The notes: generated from the letters alone by a model not told the origin. Numbered from the stretch's first letter, positions 32,837 through 42,420 are shown. The stretch: DNA of 64,000 nucleotides from Streptomyces sp. NBC_01351 (GCF_036237315.1 NZ_CP108356.1:2286001-2350000), one strand, 5' to 3'. Made by a program: numbers and translations.

Positions 32837-33113
32837 CGGCGACGGCGGCCGCGACGACCACGAGGAACGGGGCCCGCAGCAGCAGCGCGATCCCGGCGGC
32901 GGCGAGCCCGGCGGCCCGCGCGTCGAGGACGAGCTCGTGCCCGGTGCTGAAGGTCTGCTGGGCGGTGAGCGCAGCGAGCAGCGCGACCGGCAGCAGCGCG
33001 GAGAGCCGGCGCACCAGGGGCCGCTCCAGGGCCCCGGCAGGGACGAGCAGTCCGGCGAGCTTGACCGCGTAGCAGCCGACGACGGTGAGCCCGATGGCGA
33101 TCCAGACGTTCAT
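32805..33113 (-). CDS. azlD: Branched-chain amino acid exporter small subunit (AzlD type)
   Basis: A 102-residue membrane protein with four short spans (IAIGLTVVGCYAVKLAGLL, LSALLPVALLAALTA, AAGLAAAGIALLL, FLVVVAAAVAVTAGV). It follows azlC after 5 bases on the same strand. AzlCD pairs export branched-chain amino acids or analogues such as azaleucine. Confidence 0.9.
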   Translation of the reverse strand: MNVWIAIGLTVVGCYAVKLAGLLVPAGALERPLVRRLSALLPVALLAALTAQQTFSTGHELVLDARAAGLAAAGIALLLRAPFLVVVAAAVAVTAGVRALGG

Positions 33114-33118
33114 GGCGT

Positions 33119-33835
33119 TCACGAGCGGCGTCCCTTCATCCAGAGCACGACGGGCGCGGCGAGGGCCGCGATCAGGACGGGCACCCCGGCGGGCAGCACG
33201 GGCAGGAATCCCAGCCCCAGCACGAGCGCGAGGGCGGCCACGGCCCGCTCGGTGGAGGTCTTGAGCATCGGCGCGAGCAGGGCGAGGAACACGGCGGGCC
33301 CGGCGGCGTCCAGCCCCCACGCGTTGGTGTCCCCGATGGCCTCGGCGCCGAGCGCGCCGAGCAGGGTGGTGAGGTTCCACAGCAGGTACAGGGCGAGCCC
33401 GGTGACGCCGAACCCGAGCCGGGCGGACTTGCGGTCCGGCTGCGCCAGCGCCACGGCGGTGGTCTCGTCGATCACCCAGTGCGCGGCGAAGGGCCGTACG
33501 GCGCGGGGCAGGGCGAGCAGCTGCGAGAGGCGCAGCCCGTAGAAGGCGTTCCGGGTCCCGAGGAAGAAGGCCCCGGCGGCGGCGGTGAACGGGTTCCCGC
33601 CCGCGGCCAGCGCCCCGACCAGCGCGAACTGCGAGGCCCCGGTGAAGACGAGCAGGCTCAGCACGCAGGCCTGGAGGGTGCTGATCCCGGCCCCGGCGGC
33701 GGTCACCCCGAAGGCGAACCCGGACAGCCCGACGGCCACCCCGACCCCGAGCGCGTCCCTGATGACGGCCGCACGCGGCCGCCCTTCCGCTGCCGCTCGT
33801 ATCTCCGGCGCTGTGATCGTCCTCTGCTCTCCCAC
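33119..33835 (-). CDS. azlC: Branched-chain amino acid exporter large subunit (AzlC type)
   Basis: A 238-residue membrane protein. The AzlC signature FTGASQFALVGALAAGGNP (residues about 65-83) and GTRNAFYGLRLSQLL are present, with about five to six spans. Start GTG 33835. It lies upstream of azlD and downstream of the AraC-type gene on the same strand, whose product may control it. Confidence 0.92.
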   Translation of the reverse strand: MGEQRTITAPEIRAAAEGRPRAAVIRDALGVGVAVGLSGFAFGVTAAGAGISTLQACVLSLLVFTGASQFALVGALAAGGNPFTAAAGAFFLGTRNAFYGLRLSQLLALPRAVRPFAAHWVIDETTAVALAQPDRKSARLGFGVTGLALYLLWNLTTLLGALGAEAIGDTNAWGLDAAGPAVFLALLAPMLKTSTERAVAALALVLGLGFLPVLPAGVPVLIAALAAPVVLWMKGRRS

Positions 33836-34006
33836 GCCCCGAAACTATGCGGGGCCCGGCCGGGCCGTCTTGTACGTTCTTGCGCGCCCGAGGTCAGCCG
33901 CGGCGCCGCACCGGCGCGCCGAGCAGCGCGGTGAGCACGTCCCGTGCCGTAGTGCGTGGGCACGAGCGGCCCGTCCCGCTCCACCACCGCGCCGGGCGGC
34001 GGCAGC

Positions 34007-34840
34007 CTAGACGGCCCGCTCCCGCCGGTAGGCGCCCGGCGGGACCCCCACGATCCGGGTGAAGTGCCGGTTCAGGTGCGGCTGGTCGGTGAAGCCGACG
34101 GCGACGGCCGCCTCCGCCGGCGGGGTGCCCGCGTCGAGGAGTCTGCGTGCCCGGCGGACCCGGGCATCGGTGAGCCAGGTGTGCGGCGGCATCCCGTACC
34201 GCTCCCGGAAGGCCCGCAGCAGCGCGAAGGGGCTCGTGCCGAGTTCCGCCGCGAGCTGCTCCAGCGACGGGGGATCGGCCATCCGCTCCTCCAGCACGGC
34301 ACGCGCCGCCGCCGCGTCGACGCCTCCCGCGCCGCGGACGGTACGGGCGGGCAGCGGTCCGGCGTGCCGGGTCAGCATCCGCGCCACCACGCCCCGCAGC
34401 AGGGTGTCGGCGGCCAGCGCGTTCCCGGCCTCCGCCGCCCGGTGCACCTCGGTGATCGCCTGCGAACCCTGCGCGTCGGCGACCATGTCGGCGGTGAAGC
34501 CGGGGGTCCCCCGCAGGGTGCCGATCTCGGCGGCGACCTCGGTGATCAGCGCGCGGGACGGGTAGAGGGTGGCGTACGCCCAGCCCTCGGGGACGCCGGC
34601 GCGCGCGGTGTGCGGCACCTCGGGGTTGATCAGGACCACGCTGCCCGGCCCCGCGCGCACGGCGCCGCCGGGGAGGCCGATCTCCTCGATGCCGCCGGTG
34701 ACGGCCGCGATGACGTACCCGTCGTGAGCGTGGCGCGGGAAGGTGTGGCGTACGTAGTGGGCACGCAGCAGGTCCAGCCCGGGCAGCTCCGGGTACTGCC
34801 AGTGCCTGGCCCACTCCCTGCCCGCCGCGTCCGTCCCCAT
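34007..34840 (-). CDS. AraC-family transcriptional regulator
   Basis: A 277-residue regulator. The N-terminal cupin sensing domain (HTFPRHAHDGYVIAAVTGG, about residues 31-49) binds an effector. The C-terminal pair of helix-turn-helices spans about 180-275 (SPFALLRAFRERYGMPPHTW, then EAAVAVGFTDQPHLNRHF). The ATG at 34840 gives the normal length. It sits 171 bases upstream of azlCD on the same strand and is probably their activator or repressor; ligand unknown but amino-acid-like compounds fit. Divergent from lhr. Confidence 0.92.
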   Translation of the reverse strand: MGTDAAGREWARHWQYPELPGLDLLRAHYVRHTFPRHAHDGYVIAAVTGGIEEIGLPGGAVRAGPGSVVLINPEVPHTARAGVPEGWAYATLYPSRALITEVAAEIGTLRGTPGFTADMVADAQGSQAITEVHRAAEAGNALAADTLLRGVVARMLTRHAGPLPARTVRGAGGVDAAAARAVLEERMADPPSLEQLAAELGTSPFALLRAFRERYGMPPHTWLTDARVRRARRLLDAGTPPAEAAVAVGFTDQPHLNRHFTRIVGVPPGAYRRERAV

Positions 34841-34931
34841 CCCCCCATTCTGCGCCCGCCCGCCGACGTACGTTTCCCCAGGTCCGACCCGGCTCCGGCC
34901 CGTTGTCAGTGGCGGGGTGCACGATGGGGGC

Positions 34932-37900
34932 ATGGCCGGCTCCGCGCTCGATTCGTTCTCCCCCGCGACCCGCTCCTGGTTCACGGGGGCCTTCCTGACG
35001 CCCACCTCCGCCCAGGAGGGCGCCTGGCAGGCCATCTCGGAGGGGTCGGACGTGCTCGTCGTCGCGCCCACCGGCTCCGGCAAGACCCTGGCCGCCTTCC
35101 TCGCCGCCCTCGACCAGCTCGCGTCGGCCCCGCCGCCCGCCGAGCCGAGGAAGCGCTGCCGCGTCCTGTACGTGTCCCCGCTCAAGGCCTTGGCCGTGGA
35201 CGTCGAGCGGAACCTGCGCAGTCCGCTGACCGGGATCCGCCAGGAGTCGGTGCGCCTCGGCCTGCCCGAGCCGGAGATCCGGGTCGGGATCCGCTCCGGC
35301 GACACCCCGCCCGCCGAGCGCCGGGCGCTGGCGACCCGCCCGCCGGACATCCTGATCACCACGCCCGAGTCGCTGTTCCTGATGCTGACCTCGGCCGCGC
35401 GCGAGGCCCTCTCCGGCATCGAGACGGTGATCCTGGACGAGGTGCACGCCGTCGCGGGCACGAAGCGCGGGGCGCACCTCGCGCTGTCCCTGGAGCGGCT
35501 CGACGAGCTGCTGCCGCGCCCGGCCCGCCGGATCGGGCTGTCGGCGACGGTCCGGCCGGTGGACGAGGTGGCCCGGTACCTCGCGCCGCGCGGCAAGGTC
35601 GAGATCGTCCAGCCGCCGTCCACCAAGGAGTTCGACCTCTCGGTGGTCGTCCCGGTGCAGGACATGGGCGAGTTGGGCGGTTCCCCCGCGAGCGAGGGCA
35701 AGGAGGGCGGGGACAAGCCGTCGATCTGGCCGCACGTGGAGGAGCGCATCGCGGACTTGGTGCAGGCGCACCGCTCGACGATCGTGTTCGCGAACTCCCG
35801 GCGTCTCGCCGAGCGGCTGTGCAACCGGCTGAACGAGATCGCGTACGAGCGCGCCATGGGCGAGCGCCTTCCCGAGGGGAAGCCCCCTGCCGAGATCATG
35901 GCCCAGTCGGGCGCCGCCCACGGCGCCCCGCCGCTGCTGGCCCGCGCGCACCACGGTTCGGTGTCCAAGGAGCAGCGGGCCCTGGTCGAGGAGGACCTGA
36001 AGGCGGGCCGGCTGCCGGCCGTGGTCGCCACCTCCAGTCTGGAGCTGGGCATCGACATGGGCGCGGTGGACCTGGTGGTGCAGGTGGAGTCCCCGCCCTC
36101 GGTGGCCTCCGGGCTCCAGCGGGTCGGCCGGGCCGGACACCAGGTCGGCGCGGTCTCCACCGGCGTCGTCTTCCCCAAGTACCGCGGCGACCTCGTCCAG
36201 GCCGCCGTGGTCACCGAGCGGATGCGCACCGGCTCGATCGAATCCCTCCGCATCCCCTCCAACCCGCTCGACGTCCTCGCCCAGCAGCTGGTCGCGATGA
36301 CCGCGATGGACACCTGGCAGCTGGACGACCTCCTCGCGCTCGTGCGGCGGGCGGCGCCCTTCGCGGCGCTGCCGGAGTCGGCGTTCACGGCCGTGCTGGA
36401 CATGCTGGCGGGCCGCTATCCGTCGGACGCGTTCGCCGAGCTCAGACCCCGCGTGGTGTGGGACCGGGTCGCGGGGACGATCACCGGGCGGCCGGGGGCG
36501 CAGCGCCTCGCGGTCACCTCCGGCGGCACCATCCCGGACCGGGGCCTCTTCGGGGTGTTCCTGGCCGGCTCGGACCCCAAGAAGGGCGGGGGGCGGGTCG
36601 GCGAGCTCGACGAGGAGATGGTGTACGAGTCCCGCGTCGGGGACGTCTTCACCCTGGGCACCACCTCGTGGCGGATCGAGGACATCACCCGGGACCGGGT
36701 CCTGGTCACCCCGGCCCCCGGGTTGCCGGGCCGGCTGCCGTTCTGGAAGGGCGACCAGCTGGGCCGCCCGCTCGAACTGGGCCGCGCGGTGGGCGCGTTC
36801 CTGCGCGAGCTCGGCGGCCTGACCGAGGAGGACGCACGGCTGCGGCTGCTGGCGGCCGGCCTGGACGCCTGGGCCGCCGAGAACGTGCTGTCCTACCTCG
36901 CCGAACAGCGCGAGGCCTGCGGTCACGTACCGGACGACCGGACCATCGTCGTCGAGCGCTTCCGCGACGAGCTCGGCGACTGGCGGGTCGTCGTCCACTC
37001 CCCCTTCGGCGCGCAGGTGCACGCCCCCTGGGCGCTGGCGCTGGGCGCCCGCCTCGCCGAGAAGTACGGCATGGACGCGCAGGTGATGCACGCGGACGAC
37101 GGCATCGTGCTCCGCCTCCCGGATGCGGACCTGCTGTCGATGGACCTGTTGGACCACGACCCGACGAAGGCGCCCGCCTTCGAGTTCGACGACGAGCAGG
37201 CCCCGCTGGGCGCCGCCGACGTCGCCTTCGACCAGGGCGAGGTCATTCAGATCGTCACGGACCAGGTGGGCGGCTCCGCCCTGTTCGCCTCCCGCTTCCG
37301 CGAATGCGCGGCGCGCGCCCTGCTGTTGCCGCGCCGCAGCCCCGGCAAGCGCACCCCGCTGTGGCAGCAGCGCCAGCGCGCGTCCCAACTGCTCCAGGTG
37401 GCGTCGGAGTTCGGATCCTTCCCGATCGTGCTGGAAGCCGTACGCGAATGCCTCCAGGACGTTTTCGACGTGCCCGGGCTGACCGAGCTGATGGGCGACA
37501 TCGAGGCGCGCCGGGTCCGCCTCGTCGAGGTCACCACCCAGGAGCCCTCCCCCTTCGCCCGTTCCCTCCTGTTCGGGTACGTCGCCCAGTTCCTCTACGA
37601 GGGCGACTCGCCGCTCGCCGAGCGCAGGGCGGCTGCGCTGTCGCTGGACTCCCGGCTGCTGGCCGAGCTGCTCGGCCAGGCGGAGCTGCGCGAACTGCTC
37701 GACGAACAGGTGCTGGAGGAGCTGGAGCGGGAGCTCCAGTGGCTCACCGAGGACCGGCGGGCCAAGGACGCCGAGTCGGTCGCGGACCTGCTGCGGCTGC
37801 TGGGCCCGCTGACGGACGCCGAGTTGACCGAGCGCGGCGCGGATCCGGGCTGGGCCCCCGGCCTGGCCTCGGCCCGCCGAGCGATCCGGGTCCGGATCGG

Positions 37901-39521
37901 CGGCGCCGACCACTGGGCGGCCATCGAGGACGCGGGCCGGCTGCGGGACGCGCTGGGCACGGCGCTCCCGGTGGGCGTCCCGGAGGCGTTCACCGAGCCG
38001 GTCAAGGACCCGCTGGGCGACCTCCTCGCCCGGTACGCGCGCACCCACGGGCCGTTCACCACGGCCGCCGTCGCCGCCCGCTTCGGTCTGGGCCCGGCCG
38101 TGACCGAGGGCGCCCTGAACCGGCTCGCGGCGGCCGGCCGGGTGGTCCAGGGCGAGTTCCATCCGGCGGGCATCGGCCAGGAGTGGTGCGATGCGACGGT
38201 GCTGCGCAGGCTGCGGCGCCGCTCGCTGGCCGCGCTGCGCCAGGAGGTGGAGCCCGTCCCGCCGACCTCGCTGGCCACCTTCCTCCCGCAGTGGCAGCAC
38301 CTGGGCGGGGCCCTGCGCGGTATCGACGGCCTGGCCCGGGCGGTGGAGCAGCTCCAGGGCGCCCCCGTCCCGGCGTCCGCGCTGGAACGCCTCATCCTCC
38401 CGTCGCGGGTGGCGGGATACTCCCCCGCCCTGCTGGACGAACTGACGACCACGGGCGAAGTCGTCTGGGCGGGCGCGGGGGCCCTCCCGGGCAAGGACGG
38501 CTGGATCTCCCTCTACCTGGCGGAGTCGGCCCCGCTGCTCCTTCCGCCACCACACCCCCTGGAGCTGAGCCCCCTGCACCAGGCGGTGCTGGACGCCCTG
38601 GCCGGCGGGTACGGGCTGTTCTTCCGCCAGCTCACCCAGGCGGTCCGCGCGCGGCATCCCGAGGCCTCGGACCTGGAGCTGTCCTCCGCCGTCTGGGATC
38701 TGGCCTGGTCGGGCCGGCTCACCAATGACACCCTGGCCCCGCTGCGTTCCCTGCTGGGCTCGGGCCGAACGGCGGGCTCGACCGCCCACCGCGCCCGGCG
38801 CACCGTGCCCCGCGGCCGGTACGGGACGCTGAGCGCGACGGTGTCCCGTACGGGCCCGCCCACGGTCTCGGGCCGCTGGTCGCTGCTGCCGTCCCAGGCT
38901 CCCGACCCCACGCACCGGGCCCACGCCCTGGCCCGCACCCTGCTGGACCGGCACGGGGTGGTGACGCGGGGTGCGGTGGCGGCGGAGGGCGTCGAGGGGG
39001 GCTTCAGCTCGGTCTACCGCATCCTGTCGGCCTTCGAGGACAGCGGGCAGGCCCGGCGCGGCTATGTGGTCGAGGGGCTGGGCGCGGCCCAGTTCGCGAT
39101 GGACGGCGCGGTGGACCGGCTCCGGGCCGCCGAGCGCACCCCGCCCCCACTGGCGGCGGTGGTCCTGGCCGCGGCCGACCCGGCGAACGCGTACGGCGCG
39201 GCGCTGCCCTGGCCTGAGCCGCCGGCCGGGGCCACGCACAAGCCGGGCCGCAAGGCGGGCTCCCTGGTGGTCCTGGTGGACGGTGAGCTGACCCTGTACC
39301 TGGAGCGCGGCGGCAAGACCCTCCTGGCCTGGCCGGACCCCGCCGACCCGCGCCTGGGCGCAGCCGTGGCGTCCCTCGCCGCGGCCTCCCGCGCGGGCAC
39401 CCTCCCGGCGCTCACGGTGGAGCGGATCAACGCGGCCGCCTCCCTGACGTCCCCGCTCGGCCCGGCACTGGAGTCGGCCGGTTTCCACGCCACTCCGAGG
39501 GGGCTGCGCCTGCGCTCCTGA
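34932..39521 (+). CDS. lhr: ATP-dependent DNA helicase Lhr
   Basis: A 1529-residue SF2 helicase (large Lhr form). Walker A is APTGSGKTLAAF (about residues 45-56), the DEVH box is LDEVHAVAGTKRG near 168, motif III is SATVRP, motif IV/V ATSSLELGIDMG and motif VI QRVGRAGH. The winged-helix and Lhr-core segments follow, and a long C-terminal region (residues about 870-1529) is typical of actinobacterial Lhr. It unwinds RNA:DNA hybrids and 3'-tailed duplexes and belongs to the DNA-damage response in mycobacteria. Start is uncertain between GTG 34917 and ATG 34932. The Nei glycosylase gene is close by, as in other Streptomyces. Confidence 0.95.
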   Translation: MAGSALDSFSPATRSWFTGAFLTPTSAQEGAWQAISEGSDVLVVAPTGSGKTLAAFLAALDQLASAPPPAEPRKRCRVLYVSPLKALAVDVERNLRSPLTGIRQESVRLGLPEPEIRVGIRSGDTPPAERRALATRPPDILITTPESLFLMLTSAAREALSGIETVILDEVHAVAGTKRGAHLALSLERLDELLPRPARRIGLSATVRPVDEVARYLAPRGKVEIVQPPSTKEFDLSVVVPVQDMGELGGSPASEGKEGGDKPSIWPHVEERIADLVQAHRSTIVFANSRRLAERLCNRLNEIAYERAMGERLPEGKPPAEIMAQSGAAHGAPPLLARAHHGSVSKEQRALVEEDLKAGRLPAVVATSSLELGIDMGAVDLVVQVESPPSVASGLQRVGRAGHQVGAVSTGVVFPKYRGDLVQAAVVTERMRTGSIESLRIPSNPLDVLAQQLVAMTAMDTWQLDDLLALVRRAAPFAALPESAFTAVLDMLAGRYPSDAFAELRPRVVWDRVAGTITGRPGAQRLAVTSGGTIPDRGLFGVFLAGSDPKKGGGRVGELDEEMVYESRVGDVFTLGTTSWRIEDITRDRVLVTPAPGLPGRLPFWKGDQLGRPLELGRAVGAFLRELGGLTEEDARLRLLAAGLDAWAAENVLSYLAEQREACGHVPDDRTIVVERFRDELGDWRVVVHSPFGAQVHAPWALALGARLAEKYGMDAQVMHADDGIVLRLPDADLLSMDLLDHDPTKAPAFEFDDEQAPLGAADVAFDQGEVIQIVTDQVGGSALFASRFRECAARALLLPRRSPGKRTPLWQQRQRASQLLQVASEFGSFPIVLEAVRECLQDVFDVPGLTELMGDIEARRVRLVEVTTQEPSPFARSLLFGYVAQFLYEGDSPLAERRAAALSLDSRLLAELLGQAELRELLDEQVLEELERELQWLTEDRRAKDAESVADLLRLLGPLTDAELTERGADPGWAPGLASARRAIRVRIGGADHWAAIEDAGRLRDALGTALPVGVPEAFTEPVKDPLGDLLARYARTHGPFTTAAVAARFGLGPAVTEGALNRLAAAGRVVQGEFHPAGIGQEWCDATVLRRLRRRSLAALRQEVEPVPPTSLATFLPQWQHLGGALRGIDGLARAVEQLQGAPVPASALERLILPSRVAGYSPALLDELTTTGEVVWAGAGALPGKDGWISLYLAESAPLLLPPPHPLELSPLHQAVLDALAGGYGLFFRQLTQAVRARHPEASDLELSSAVWDLAWSGRLTNDTLAPLRSLLGSGRTAGSTAHRARRTVPRGRYGTLSATVSRTGPPTVSGRWSLLPSQAPDPTHRAHALARTLLDRHGVVTRGAVAAEGVEGGFSSVYRILSAFEDSGQARRGYVVEGLGAAQFAMDGAVDRLRAAERTPPPLAAVVLAAADPANAYGAALPWPEPPAGATHKPGRKAGSLVVLVDGELTLYLERGGKTLLAWPDPADPRLGAAVASLAAASRAGTLPALTVERINAAASLTSPLGPALESAGFHATPRGLRLRS

Positions 39522-39671
39522 CGGACTCCCACTGCGGCAACCTGGTACCGACTGTGCCGCACCTGTTCTGGGCATGTCACAGGACCGTCGCCAACGGCCC
39601 CTGAGCCGGCGGCCCCTCTCGCTCACCCCTTATCAAGAGGTCCACACACACCGTCTTGGGGGAGAACAAGA

Positions 39672-40316
39672 GTGAGCACCATCGGCATGCGCAAGCCCAT
39701 CCTGACCGCGGTCGCCCTCGCGGCCGTCGGCACCCTGGCCCTGACCGGCTGCAAGAACGGCAACGAGGAGCCCGCCCCGGCCGAGCCGACCGCTTCCGCC
39801 CCGGCCGGCCCCAGCGCGGCCCCCGCAAGCCCCTCCGCCGGCGCTGAGGACACGGCGAAGTCCGGCCAGACCTTCAAGCTCGGCGAGACGGCGCAGATCC
39901 CGTTCGACTACGGAAAGACCAAGGGCGGCCGGCTCGCGCTCACCGTCACCGCGATCGAGCAGGGCAGCCCCACCGACCTGGACCCGCTGAAGCTCGGTGA
40001 CAAGGTGAACGGCAAGGTCCCGTACTACATCCGCTACACGATCAAGAACATCGGCGACGTCGACCTCTCCTACTCCTCGGTCGGCCACATCAAGGGCCTG
40101 CTCGGCGACGGCACCGAGGCCCAGGGCCTGTCGATCGTCGGCAAGTTCGAGAAGTGCCCGAACGAGTCGCTGCCGAAGGGCTTCACCAACGGCCAGACGC
40201 AAACCGGCTGCGCGGTGGCCCTCGCCCCGTCGGCACAGACGAAGGTCTCCGCGGCCGAGTACTGGGGCAACCCGTACAACCTCTCGACCAACTCCAAGGG
40301 CCTCGTCTGGAAGTGA
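39672..40316 (+). CDS. Putative lipoprotein with C-terminal immunoglobulin-like domain
   Basis: A 214-residue secreted lipoprotein. Signal peptide residues 1-26 end in the lipobox LALTGC (Cys27). A Pro/Ala/Ser/Glu linker (about 28-60) leads to a beta-rich domain with ALTVTAIEQGSPTDL and YIRYTIKNIGDVDLSYSS, the pattern of DUF4352-like extracytoplasmic domains. Start GTG 39672 has GGGGGAG upstream. Not recognised more closely. Codon use is even more biased to C-ending codons than neighbours (strongly expressed type). Confidence 0.85.
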   Translation: MSTIGMRKPILTAVALAAVGTLALTGCKNGNEEPAPAEPTASAPAGPSAAPASPSAGAEDTAKSGQTFKLGETAQIPFDYGKTKGGRLALTVTAIEQGSPTDLDPLKLGDKVNGKVPYYIRYTIKNIGDVDLSYSSVGHIKGLLGDGTEAQGLSIVGKFEKCPNESLPKGFTNGQTQTGCAVALAPSAQTKVSAAEYWGNPYNLSTNSKGLVWK

Positions 40317-40328
40317 CGGACGAGCCCC

Positions 40329-41036
40329 TCAGCGCATCACCTTGATGCCGAAGCGGGCGCCGCCGAGCGCGAACTGGATCGCGCTGTGCATGTGGGAGTA
40401 CATCTCCATGCCGCGCGAGGAGACGAGCGGACCGAGGTCGAGGACGTCCTGCCAGCCGTAGGCCCGCAGCAGCGCGGTGACCTCCGCCTTGGCATCGTCG
40501 TGGTCGCCCGCGACGAACATCGTGTGGTCGCCCCCGGCCACGGCCCTCGGATTGACGACCGTCTCCTGCTCCTGCGTGACGCACGCCTTGACCACCTTGA
40601 CCTCCGGGAGGGCGCGCTGGATCCGCTCCCCCAGACTGTCGTGGTCCACCGGGTCCAGAGCGGGCATCACCCCCCAGGGCGTGGGCCAGGGGTGGGCCTG
40701 CTCCGGGTTGTAGACGAACGGGACGGCGTAGTCCATCAGGATCTTGCCGGCCAGGTGCTCACCGATCCCGGCGAGCACGCGCACGGCGTTGGCGCCGTCG
40801 ATCCCGTTGATGACGAAGTCGGCCGCGGCCGCGGCCTCGTCGAAGTTCCGGAGCTCGATGCCCGGATAGCCGGCGACCCACTGCCCGAAGGGGTCGATGC
40901 CCATGAAGTCGGGTTCGGCGCGGCCGAGGGTGACCTGGGAGTCCCGGGTGCCGACGTACACCTCGTGACCGAGTTCCAGCAGCCGGGCCGCGTGCGCGCG
41001 ACCTCCACCGCCGGTGCCGAGCACTGCGACCTTCAT
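40329..41036 (-). CDS. NADPH-dependent F420 reductase-like protein
   Basis: A 235-residue Rossmann oxidoreductase. The glycine-rich loop VAVLGTGGGGRAHAARLLE is at residues 3-21 and the RDSQ after strand 2 fits NADP(H) binding as in F420H2:NADP+ oxidoreductase. DLGPLVSSRGMEMYSHMHSA near the C-terminus matches the same family. It may move hydride between NADPH and coenzyme F420, which Streptomyces use; a different cofactor partner is possible. Its ATG (41036) overlaps, as ATGA, the stop of an otherwise headless upstream frame. Confidence 0.8.
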   Translation of the reverse strand: MKVAVLGTGGGGRAHAARLLELGHEVYVGTRDSQVTLGRAEPDFMGIDPFGQWVAGYPGIELRNFDEAAAAADFVINGIDGANAVRVLAGIGEHLAGKILMDYAVPFVYNPEQAHPWPTPWGVMPALDPVDHDSLGERIQRALPEVKVVKACVTQEQETVVNPRAVAGGDHTMFVAGDHDDAKAEVTALLRAYGWQDVLDLGPLVSSRGMEMYSHMHSAIQFALGGARFGIKVMR

Positions 41037-41233
41037 GCCGATGCTCCGTTCTCACACAGGAACCACTCGTTCCGCCAGGGATCCATGTTCAGCGGATGTG
41101 CGGCCATCTCGCCGCCCCCCGGCGGCGGACGCGCAGGCACGACCCGAACCGGCTCGAGCCGATCGCCCAGGTGGCCGAAGAGCCGATCGCCGAGCAGGCG
41201 GACGCGCCCCTCACCACTGCCCGAGCACGACGT
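41033..41233 (-). pseudogene. Headless C-terminal gene remnant upstream of the F420-reductase-like gene
   Basis: A 66-codon frame reads ...VRLLGDRLFGHLGDRLEPV and ends with LNMDPWRNEWFLCENGASA before a TGA. It has good codon bias and a coherent sequence but no start codon other than internal ones, and an in-frame TAG closes it upstream at 41234-41236. The TGA overlaps the next gene's ATG as ATGA, the mark of an operon pair. The upstream part seems lost, possibly with the arrival of the repeat at 41272-41350. I do not recognise the family. Confidence 0.45.
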
Positions 41234-41271
41234 CTACGGGAACCCGGCCCGCCGGGGACGGGGTGCGGCGC

Positions 41272-41350
41272 GGCGCCCCCGCAGGGCGTCGAACGCAACC
41301 CCCTCGGCCCACCGACCCCTGGAGACGTTCGACGCCCGAGGAGACGCCCC
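41272..41350 (-). repeat. 79-bp nested-stem element, copy B
   Basis: On the minus strand it reads as copy A (9691-9771) with about ten differences in 80 positions. The middle stem is a perfect 12-bp pair, GGGCGTCGAACG with CGTTCGACGCCC, and the inner TCGG-TGGG-CCGA hairpin is identical to copy A. The outer stem keeps pairing with one G-U. It lies in the 548-bp gap between two divergent genes, together with Pro-codon-like low-complexity sequence (41370-41560) in which no gene is credible. Confidence 0.85.
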
Positions 41351-41583
41351 GCCGCACCCCCGGCCCCGGCGGAACCACCCGACCCCGCCCCCGCGGAACG
41401 CCGCCGGCCCACCCGCACGCCAGCACCCGCACCCGCACCCGCCCGGTACCTGCGGGTACCCCACCACCCGCCGCCACCCACCCCCCGCGATCCCAGCCGA
41501 ACCCACACCTCCCCACCCACCCCGCAGTCACCACGCACCCCCACCAAGGTCCGCGGTCACCGCGGGCACCGCACAATGAGCCC

Positions 41584-42384
41584 ATGCCCGAAGGAGACAG
41601 CATCCGGCGTGCGGCGACCCGCCTGCACACCGCCCTCGCCGGCAAGCCCCTCACCCGCAGCGACCTGCGGGTCCCCCGCTTCGCCACCGCCGACCTCACC
41701 GGCCGCGTCACCCTCGACGTCACGCCCCGCGGCAAGCACCTCCTCGCCCGCTTCGAGGGCGGGCTCACCCTGCACAGCCACCTCCGCATGGACGGCGCCT
41801 GGCACGTCTTCCCCGCGGGAGCGCCCTGGCGCGGCGGCCCCGCCCACGAGATCCGGGCCATCCTGGGCACCTCCGAGCACACCGCCGTCGGCTACCGCCT
41901 CCCCGTCCTGGAACTGATCCGCACCGCCGAGGAGGACCGTGCCGTCGGCCACCTGGGCCCCGACCTCCTCGGCCCGGATTGGGACCCCGACCTCGCGGCC
42001 GCCAACCTCCTCGCCGCCCCCGACCGCCCCCTCGGCGAGGCCCTCCTCGACCAGCGCAACCTGGCCGGGATCGGCAACATCTACAAGGCCGAGCTCTGCT
42101 TCCTCGCCCAGGTCACCCCCTGGACCCCGGTCGGCGCGCTCCCCGACCCCGAGGCCACGCTCCCCCGGCTGACCGCCGCCGCCCACCGCCTGCTCGCCGC
42201 GAACGTCGGCGACGCCCACCCGCGCCGCAACACCACCGGCAGCCGCCGCCCCGGCCAGGAGCTGTTCGTGTACGGACGCACGCACGCCCCCTGCCTGCGC
42301 TGCGGCACCCCCGTCCGCGAGGCCCCGCAGGACGGCCGCCCCACCTACTGGTGCCCGCGCTGCCAATCGGGCCCGACCGCCTAG
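41584..42384 (+). CDS. nei: Endonuclease VIII-type DNA glycosylase (Nei2 type)
   Basis: A 266-residue Fpg/Nei bifunctional glycosylase/AP lyase that removes oxidised pyrimidines. After Met removal the N-terminus is PEGDSI, with catalytic Pro and Glu as in Nei. The H2TH region is LLDQRNLAGIGNIYKAELCF and the C-terminal zinc finger is CLRCG...CPRCQ (residues about 238-261). The ATG at 41584 is fixed by the PEGD motif. Close to lhr, as in S. coelicolor. Confidence 0.94.
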   Translation: MPEGDSIRRAATRLHTALAGKPLTRSDLRVPRFATADLTGRVTLDVTPRGKHLLARFEGGLTLHSHLRMDGAWHVFPAGAPWRGGPAHEIRAILGTSEHTAVGYRLPVLELIRTAEEDRAVGHLGPDLLGPDWDPDLAAANLLAAPDRPLGEALLDQRNLAGIGNIYKAELCFLAQVTPWTPVGALPDPEATLPRLTAAAHRLLAANVGDAHPRRNTTGSRRPGQELFVYGRTHAPCLRCGTPVREAPQDGRPTYWCPRCQSGPTA

Positions 42385-42420
42385 TTGACGCACCGTCAGA
42401 TCCGCTCGTACGGTCCCGAC

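Noticed and set aside
33894..34006. Possible gene remnant (GAVVERDGPLVPTHYG, then RDVLTALLGAPVRRRG in a second frame) after the AraC gene
   Set aside because: Two short pieces in different frames with weak YgfZ-like resemblance; too short to support.
33894..39626. A 1910-codon open frame on the minus strand opposite lhr
   Set aside because: It is the antisense shadow of lhr, produced by GC-rich codons; composition is His/Arg/Gly/Gln-rich without any domain.
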